This document shows positions 25,338-30,918 of a stretch of 30,918 nt of DNA, in pieces. The stretch comes from an uncultured Rhodobacter sp. Lineage in GTDB: Bacteria > Pseudomonadota > Alphaproteobacteria > Rhodobacterales > Rhodobacteraceae. Both the position numbers and the translations under genes were made by a program. The stretch lies in assembly GCA_937901435.1 (NCBI GenBank), contig CALGTJ010000537.1:1-30918 (forward strand), written 5' to 3'. A model generated the notes under the pieces. That model searched no databases and had not been told where the DNA came from. It saw only the letters and a program-made list of their open reading frames with translations. Each line of letters opens with the position of its first letter. Position 1 is the first letter of the stretch.

Positions 25338-26872
25338 CGGCGTAGTGTCCGACGGATCTCTGGCAGGCGCAGCGCGCCAAGGTGATGGGCGGCAAAGAAA
25401 TAGATGAAAATGCCAAGCGTGATCAGAACGATCAGGGCCGGATAGCGCCAGACCGCGGAATAAAGCCAGGGCGCAAGCCAGAGCGATGCTGTGTAAAGGC
25501 TTAGCCCCATGAATGTTGCGGCCAGCATGATCCGCCCGGTGCGCAGTTTCAGGCGATCATCGATTGCGGCGGCCTCTCCCATATGGCGCGAGCCGCGCCA
25601 GAGCAGTGCGACCATGGCCCAGGCGGCAACCGTGGCCCCAATCGCGGCAGCGAGAAAGCCCGCCAGATAGATCAACCCAATGGCAAGCACGGCATTCACC
25701 ACCATCGCCACCAGTGCAAAGCGGAAGGGCGAGGTGGTGTCTTCGCGGGCGAAATACAGCGGTTGCAGCACTTTTTGCAGCACAAAAGCAGGCAGGCCCA
25801 GACCATAGACCGCCACGGCGGCGGCGGTGGCAAGCGTATCGTTGCCGTCAAATGCGCCGCGCTGGAACAGCACATGGATCAGCGGCACAGGGATCACGCA
25901 TAGCGCAACAGCGGCAGGCACGGTCAGGGCAAGGCTGATCTCTGCCGCGCGATTGAACGCATCACGCCCACCGTCTGTGTCCCCCGCGCGCAGACGGCGG
26001 GACAGGTCAGGCAAAAGAACGATGCCAATGGCAATCCCGACGACCCCCAATGGCAGTTGATAGAGGCGGTCCGCTGTGTAAAGCCAGACAATCGCCCCAT
26101 CGAAAAAGCTGGCCACTTGCCGCCCAACCAGCAGATTGACCTGCAACACGCCTCCGGCAAGGGCGGCGGGGGCGGCGATAATCGCAAGGCGTTTCAGATC
26201 CGGGGTCAGTTTCGGGCGGCTTGGCCAAAGCGGAAACCCGATGCGCGCGGCGGCGATCCAGACCAGCGCCAGTTGTACAAAACCTGCAACCGGTACGGTC
26301 CATGCCAGCGTCAGGCCAAGAGGCCAGCCAAACTGCACGCCCAGAAATACCGCTAAGACGAAGAGTATGTTCAATAAAACTGGGGCTGCAGCAGCCGCAG
26401 CAAAGCGCCCGGTTGCATTCAACAAACCCGATAGCAAAGCAGCCAGTGAAATGAACAGAATATAGGGAAAGGCGATGCGCCCAAAAACCACTGCCAGATC
26501 AAAACGCTCATCCGCCAGAAACCCGCTGGCCATCGCGACAACCAGCCAGGGCATTGCAAGGATCGCCATAATGCTGAATACGATCAGAACGGTGGCCAGA
26601 CCGGAAAACGCGTCGCGGGCAAAGCCTTTTGGGTCTTCGTCTGCCTCCAGCTTTTTGGAAAACATCGGCACAAAGGCCATGTTGAACGCGCCCTCTGCGA
26701 AAAAGCGACGGAACATGTTGGGCAGGGAAAAGGCGATGAAAAAAGCCTGTGCCACCGGGCCAGAACCGAGGTAGCCAACAATCAGGATATCACGGGCAAA
26801 CCCAAGAATGCGGCTGGCCATGGTCCAGACGCCGACAGTAAAAAAGCCAGCCATGAGGCGGATTGGTTTCAA
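25328..26872 (-). CDS. murJ: Lipid II flippase MurJ
   Basis: MOP-superfamily integral membrane protein of 514 residues with about 14 transmembrane helices, which flips lipid II across the inner membrane for peptidoglycan synthesis. The N-terminal signature is present: TMASRILGFARDILIVGYLG (Arg21 and Arg27, matching Escherichia coli Arg18 and Arg24) and LPNMFRRFFAEGAFNMAFVP (Arg55/56, matching Arg52). The position of Escherichia coli Asp39 is Gln42 here (VAQAFF). The frame starts at TTG 26872, which gives the standard MKPIRLMAGFF N-terminus and has AGGGGCG upstream; ATG 26854 is an alternative. It lies 125 bp downstream of glnD on the same strand; the intervening 26873-26997 shows no clear terminator. 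Confidence 0.96.
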   Translation of the reverse strand: MKPIRLMAGFFTVGVWTMASRILGFARDILIVGYLGSGPVAQAFFIAFSLPNMFRRFFAEGAFNMAFVPMFSKKLEADEDPKGFARDAFSGLATVLIVFSIMAILAMPWLVVAMASGFLADERFDLAVVFGRIAFPYILFISLAALLSGLLNATGRFAAAAAAPVLLNILFVLAVFLGVQFGWPLGLTLAWTVPVAGFVQLALVWIAAARIGFPLWPSRPKLTPDLKRLAIIAAPAALAGGVLQVNLLVGRQVASFFDGAIVWLYTADRLYQLPLGVVGIAIGIVLLPDLSRRLRAGDTDGGRDAFNRAAEISLALTVPAAVALCVIPVPLIHVLFQRGAFDGNDTLATAAAVAVYGLGLPAFVLQKVLQPLYFAREDTTSPFRFALVAMVVNAVLAIGLIYLAGFLAAAIGATVAAWAMVALLWRGSRHMGEAAAIDDRLKLRTGRIMLAATFMGLSLYTASLWLAPWLYSAVWRYPALIVLITLGIFIYFFAAHHLGALRLPEIRRTLRRQR

Positions 26873-26997
26873 GGATCGCCCCTGCGCCTAGAGTACATCA
26901 GCCGATGCTTACCCTTTTGCTTCCGCCTCGGATAGAGGGTGCGACTGCCCGATCCTATACTGCTGTTTCAGGGCCGCAGAGGATCTTGGCGGTGGCG

Positions 26998-29748
26998 CTA
27001 GCTGCGTGCCCGTTCAGACCCTTCGGTGATTGCGGCCCGCAGCCGCTTTTCAATGGTTCGCTGCTTGCTCTCGGTATAAAACTTCAGACCGAACATATCC
27101 TTGACGTAAAAGCTGTCGACCACCTGCTCGCCATAGGTCGCCACGACGGCGCTGGCGATGTAAATATTAAGACTTGCGAGCGTTTTCGTCAGATCGAACA
27201 ACAATCCGGGCCGGTCGCGGGTATCAACCTCGATAATTGTATAGATCTCGGACCCCTCATTGTCGAAGGTGATCGAGGTCGGCACCTGAAACGCCCGCTC
27301 GCGTTTCTTGATCTTGTCTCTCGATTTGATGGCCTCCGTCGCAATCACTTCGCCTTTCAGGGTCTTTTCGATCATCCCACGCAGGCGCGGCAGGCGACGG
27401 GCCTCGTAGGGGGAGCCGTCGTAATCCTGGATCCAAAAGGCTGCGGTGACCCACCCATCCTTGCTGGTAAAGGTGCGCGCGTCTTTGATGTTGGCCCCAA
27501 CCAGCGCGAGCGCGCCACACATACGGCTAAAGATGCCGGGATGATCGGCCATGGTAAAACAGACCCGCGTGGCATCGCGGTCCTCGTCGGGGGTCAGTTC
27601 CAGCCCAATTTTATCCTCTGTCAGCCCCCGTAGCAGATTGGCGAAATCCACATGAGCGGTGACATGCAGGCCTTGCCAATACGGTGGATAATGGCGCTCT
27701 ATCTCGGCCTTGATCTCTTTTCCGTCCCAGCCTTGCAGAGCCTCGCGCAGATTGCGCTTTGCTTCGGCCCCTCGGGTCGTGCGGTTCAGGGCCTCCAGCC
27801 CATCCTCCAGCCCACGCCGGGTTTGCCGGTACAGCGCGCGGATCAGCGAGGCTTTCCAGTTGTTCCAGACGTTCGGCCCCACACCACGGATGTCGCAAAC
27901 GGTCAGGACCGTCAGCAGGTCCAGCCGTTCGCGGGTTTGGACGGCCTTGGCGAAATCGCGGACTGTGCGCGGGTCGGCAATATCGCGTTTCTGCGCCATG
28001 TCGGACATCAGCAGGTGATAGCGCACCAGCCATTCCACCGTCTCGCATTCCACGGGCTTCAGCCCGAACCGTGGCGCGATTCGCCGGGCGATCTGCGCCC
28101 CGATGACAGAATGATCCTCTGGGCGGCCCTTGCCGATGTCATGGCACAGCAACGCCATATACAGCACCTTGCGGTTGATACCCTCTTTCAAAATCCGGCT
28201 GGCGACCGGCAATTCTTCGATCAGCTCTTCGCGCTCGATCTGCGCAAGCACAGAGATGCACTGGATCGTATGCTCGTCGACCGTATAGGCGTGGTACATG
28301 TTGAACTGCATCATCGCCACGATTGGCTTGAATTCCGGGATGAACGCGCCCAGCACGCCAAGTTCGTTCATCCGACGCAAAGCGCGTTCCGGATTGCCAT
28401 GCTTTAGCATCAGATCCAGAAACATCCGCCCGGTTTCCTTTTTCGAACGGACCTCTTCGTCGATCAGATGCAGATTCGCACTGATCAGCCGCATGACATC
28501 CGGGTGCATCAGCAAGCCTGTGCGCAGTGCCTCTTCGAAGATGTGGAGCAGGTTGAACTTATCCGACAGAAAGGCGGCCTCGTTTTCGACATTTAGCCTG
28601 TTGAGCTCGATTCTATAGCCGGGTTTGACTTTTTTGCGACGGCGAAAGAATCCCACCAGTGCGGGCTCTTTTTTGACATGACGTTCTTCGAGCGCGGTCA
28701 GGAAGATCCGGGTCAATTCGCCTACTTTGGTGGCCTGCAAGAAATAATCCTGCATAAAATGCTCTACCGCGCGCCGACCGGCGTGATCCGTATATCCCAT
28801 GCGCTCTGCCACTTCGACCTGATGGTCAAAGGTCAACTGGTCCATCGCGCGCCCGGTTTGCAAATGCAGGTGACAGCGCACGGCCAGCAAAAAGTTTTTA
28901 GCCTTCAGAAAGGCGTCGTATTCCTCTTGGCGGAACACGTTTATTCGCACCAGTTCAGCGGCGTCCTCAACCCCATGTACATATTTATCGATCCAGAACA
29001 GGCTTTGCAGATCGCGCAAACCGCCTTTGCCCTCTTTCACATTGGGTTCGACCATATAGCGTTGGCCGCCTTGTTTTTTATGTCGCTCGGCGCGTTCGGC
29101 CAGTTTGGCCTCGATGAAATCGGCGGCTGTATGCCGGAACAGATCACTCCAGAGGCGTTTTTTCAGCTGCGCCTCAAGTGGCTGGTAGCCGCCGATAAAA
29201 CGGTGTTCCAGCAAAGCGGTGCGAATCGTGTAATCTTCGCGCCCAAGCCGTACGCAGTCTTTGACCGTGCGGCTTGAATGCCCGACCTTCAGACGCAGAT
29301 CCCACATGATATAGAGCATGGATTCGATCAGGCTCTCTGCCCAGGGTGTGATCTTGTATGGGGTCAGAAACAGCAGATCCACATCCGAAAAAGGCGCCAT
29401 TTCCGCGCGCCCGTAGCCCCCGACCGCCAGTAGGGCAATTCTCTCTGACTCTGTGGGATTGGATAGCGGGTGCAACCAGGTCTGTGCCACCTTCAACACG
29501 GACAGCATAACGCAATCGGTCAGATAGGCATAGGCCTGCACCGTGGGGCGGGCGTTGACAGGGTCCGCCTCGAAAGCCGCGGCGATATTGGCACGCCCCG
29601 TTTCCAATACATCTTGCAGGATCTGGACACAGGCGGTGCGCACGGCTTTGCTGTCCGGTGCCCGGCTACAGTGTTCTGTCAGGGCCGCATCGATTTGCGC
29701 CGTATCAAAGATGGAAGACGCCGGACAAATCAGTTCGTCCGGCGTCAT
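26998..29748 (-). CDS. glnD: [Protein-PII] uridylyltransferase/uridylyl-removing enzyme
   Basis: Bifunctional nitrogen sensor of 916 residues that uridylylates PII proteins under low glutamine and removes UMP when glutamine is high. Domains in order: nucleotidyltransferase with VGGYGRAEMAPFSDVDLLFL near 109-128 (DVD are metal ligands); the GlnE/D helical linker with VEPNVKEGKGGLRDLQSLFW; an HD domain with ALLCHDIGKGRPEDHS near 530; and two C-terminal ACT domains (from MADHPGIFSRMCGAL near 732 and from VDTRDRPGLLFDLTKTLASL near 840) that bind glutamine. ATG 29748 gives the usual N-terminus near DELICP, but lacks a ribosome site. TTG 29814, with AGGTGA upstream, would add 22 residues and overlap the preceding gene by 41 bp; it remains possible. 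Confidence 0.97.
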   Translation of the reverse strand: MTPDELICPASSIFDTAQIDAALTEHCSRAPDSKAVRTACVQILQDVLETGRANIAAAFEADPVNARPTVQAYAYLTDCVMLSVLKVAQTWLHPLSNPTESERIALLAVGGYGRAEMAPFSDVDLLFLTPYKITPWAESLIESMLYIMWDLRLKVGHSSRTVKDCVRLGREDYTIRTALLEHRFIGGYQPLEAQLKKRLWSDLFRHTAADFIEAKLAERAERHKKQGGQRYMVEPNVKEGKGGLRDLQSLFWIDKYVHGVEDAAELVRINVFRQEEYDAFLKAKNFLLAVRCHLHLQTGRAMDQLTFDHQVEVAERMGYTDHAGRRAVEHFMQDYFLQATKVGELTRIFLTALEERHVKKEPALVGFFRRRKKVKPGYRIELNRLNVENEAAFLSDKFNLLHIFEEALRTGLLMHPDVMRLISANLHLIDEEVRSKKETGRMFLDLMLKHGNPERALRRMNELGVLGAFIPEFKPIVAMMQFNMYHAYTVDEHTIQCISVLAQIEREELIEELPVASRILKEGINRKVLYMALLCHDIGKGRPEDHSVIGAQIARRIAPRFGLKPVECETVEWLVRYHLLMSDMAQKRDIADPRTVRDFAKAVQTRERLDLLTVLTVCDIRGVGPNVWNNWKASLIRALYRQTRRGLEDGLEALNRTTRGAEAKRNLREALQGWDGKEIKAEIERHYPPYWQGLHVTAHVDFANLLRGLTEDKIGLELTPDEDRDATRVCFTMADHPGIFSRMCGALALVGANIKDARTFTSKDGWVTAAFWIQDYDGSPYEARRLPRLRGMIEKTLKGEVIATEAIKSRDKIKKRERAFQVPTSITFDNEGSEIYTIIEVDTRDRPGLLFDLTKTLASLNIYIASAVVATYGEQVVDSFYVKDMFGLKFYTESKQRTIEKRLRAAITEGSERARS

Positions 29749-29773
29749 CGGGGTCTGTGCTGCGCCGGTCTGA

Positions 29774-30918
29774 TTAAGAGCCTGCGCCGCCAAAGCTTGT
29801 TGGTGCCGCGTCAATAACTTTCACCTGTTTGTTGCTGATGGTGGCGATGGCCAGACCGCGCTCGTTTGTGCCATCGCTGCGCAGGCGAAAGATGCCACCC
29901 ACGCCTCTGAAGCCTGAATTTTGCGTCAGGTTCGCGGCGGAAAACGCATCTGGTTTGCCCGTTTTGACAAGCGCGCCAATGGCAGCGATTCCATCATAGC
30001 CCAGTCCGGCAATCGCATGGGGTTGTTTGCCACCATTGGCCGCCGCATAGCGCGCATTGAATTGTGCGGCCAGACCGGGTGAAGGAATGGCGAACCAGCC
30101 CCCCTGAAGCGATGGCAGATCCAGCGCCTGCACGGGAATATCCCAGCGTTGCAGGCCAATGAACTGTGTTGTGGCCGGATTAACCCCGTTGTCGACCATC
30201 ATTTGCGACAGAATAGGCAAGGCTCCCGCCGTGCCGGAGGTCAAAAAGACGGCCTGAGCGCCGTTTGTATTTACGGCATTTCGGATTCCGGGAACGGCAT
30301 TCGAAATACCATTTTGCGATAGCTCGAAAGATGAATTACCGGCAGAGGTGGCCCCGAATCGGGCAAGCGCACGATTGATCGCAGAGCGACCCTTTTCTTC
30401 GGCCACGTCTTGGCCGTTGACCACCAGAATTTTTCGTTTGCCTTGGGATACCGCATAGCTCACCAGTCGGTTGGCAGTGTTTTCAAAGGTGTTTCCAAGG
30501 ACAAAAACATTTCCGCCTGCAACATCCGAATTGTTCGAGAAGGACAAAACGTTGATCCCCCGATCCGCGACCGCAGCACCCGCTGCATTGGCGGCGGCGG
30601 CATAGACCGGCCCGAGAATGATCTTGGCACCGTCGTTAGCGGCTTGGTTGGCAACGATCCCGGCGCGACTGGCACTGCCGGCAGTCTGATAGACCCTCAG
30701 GTCAATCACGGCTCCCTGCAATTCTGAAACGGCAAGCCTGGCGGCGTTTTCAAGGCTGGCCGCCAAAAGATCGTCGCTGGCCTGACCAGATCCGCTTGGC
30801 ACCAGAAGCGCGACAATGATCGCGTCGTCCCCGTTGATCTTTGGGCCGGTGCCGGACCCCAGAGTTGGCAAATCGTCGCAAGCCGCCAGCAAAAGGCAGG
30901 TGGCCGCAAGAAAACTGC
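29774..30918 (-). CDS. LpoA-like penicillin-binding protein activator lipoprotein, 5' end cut by window end
   Basis: Periplasmic-binding-fold (type I, Peripla_BP_6) protein with a lipoprotein signal. The last bases of the window encode FLAATCLLLAACDD, a hydrophobic signal peptide end with lipobox LAAC; the Cys codon is at 30878-30880. The first codons are beyond the window. Fold signatures are VALLVPSGSGQASDDLLAAS, LGPVYAAAANAAGAAVADRG, INVLSFSNNSDVAG and GGWFAIPSPGLAAQFNARY, with AIAGLGYDGIAAIGALVKTG near the end. The family includes LpoA/YraM, outer-membrane lipoproteins that activate penicillin-binding protein 1A, although alphaproteobacterial members are mostly uncharacterised and amino-acid-binding proteins share the fold. 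It is directly upstream of glnD on the same strand (25-bp gap with the preferred glnD start). Confidence 0.88.
   Translation of the reverse strand, partial: SFLAATCLLLAACDDLPTLGSGTGPKINGDDAIIVALLVPSGSGQASDDLLAASLENAARLAVSELQGAVIDLRVYQTAGSASRAGIVANQAANDGAKIILGPVYAAAANAAGAAVADRGINVLSFSNNSDVAGGNVFVLGNTFENTANRLVSYAVSQGKRKILVVNGQDVAEEKGRSAINRALARFGATSAGNSSFELSQNGISNAVPGIRNAVNTNGAQAVFLTSGTAGALPILSQMMVDNGVNPATTQFIGLQRWDIPVQALDLPSLQGGWFAIPSPGLAAQFNARYAAANGGKQPHAIAGLGYDGIAAIGALVKTGKPDAFSAANLTQNSGFRGVGGIFRLRSDGTNERGLAIATISNKQVKVIDAAPTSFGGAGS

Noticed and set aside
1..30918. Search for tRNA, rRNA, CRISPR, insertion sequences, prophage or attachment sites
   Set aside because: No cloverleaf-like gene, regular spacer array, transposase or integrase frame, or IS-type terminal repeats were seen.

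Overview
The window looks like a chromosomal segment of an alphaproteobacterium, most likely a marine Rhodobacteraceae (Roseobacter group) species. The reasons are its GC-rich codon use, the SoxBDAG-type oxidase, a hut cluster that uses HutF, the MurJ/GlnD/LpoA-like neighbourhood, and a two-hairpin intergenic repeat of the kind common in alphaproteobacteria. No mobile element, tRNA, rRNA or CRISPR array was seen. Gene density is very high; the longest gap without a gene is about 254 bp (22592-22845).

Layout. (1) 1-7117, minus strand: a probable operon running soxB - [RIME-like repeat] - soxD - soxA - soxG - CaiB/BaiF-type CoA-transferase - acyl-CoA dehydrogenase (cut by the window start). The heterotetrameric flavoenzyme oxidatively demethylates sarcosine or a related secondary amine and passes the C1 unit to tetrahydrofolate. 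Two acyl-CoA genes coupled behind it suggest that the substrate or product also goes through a CoA thioester. (2) 7207-14936: histidine utilisation. hutD and the convergent hutF overlap at their 3' ends; hutI-hutH-hutU form a plus-strand operon; a GNAT gene follows, then hutC on the opposite strand. No hutG is visible, and a 24-codon ORF sits exactly where one gene is missing between hutH and hutU. A HutC-like palindrome lies in the hutF/hutI divergent promoter.

(3) 15120-22591, plus strand: a seven-gene, tightly overlapping operon for aerobic anthranilate (2-aminobenzoate) degradation through CoA thioesters. It holds abmA (monooxygenase/reductase fusion), an SDR, a MarR regulator, a crotonase-family protein, an acyl-CoA dehydrogenase, abmG (2-aminobenzoate-CoA ligase) and a RidA-family protein. 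The crotonase lacks both hydratase glutamates but has the Asp used by MenB/dienoyl-CoA isomerase-type enzymes. RidA is a candidate for the deamination step. Together they suggest a specific, testable route for ring opening.

(4) 22778-30918: a GntR/FCD regulator preceded by a 15-bp tandem repeat, then mostly housekeeping genes: trpS, a rhomboid-like membrane protein without protease residues, murJ, glnD, and a lipoprotein of the LpoA/penicillin-binding-protein-activator type (cut by the window end).

All assignments come from reading the sequence and from remembered family motifs; no database search was run.
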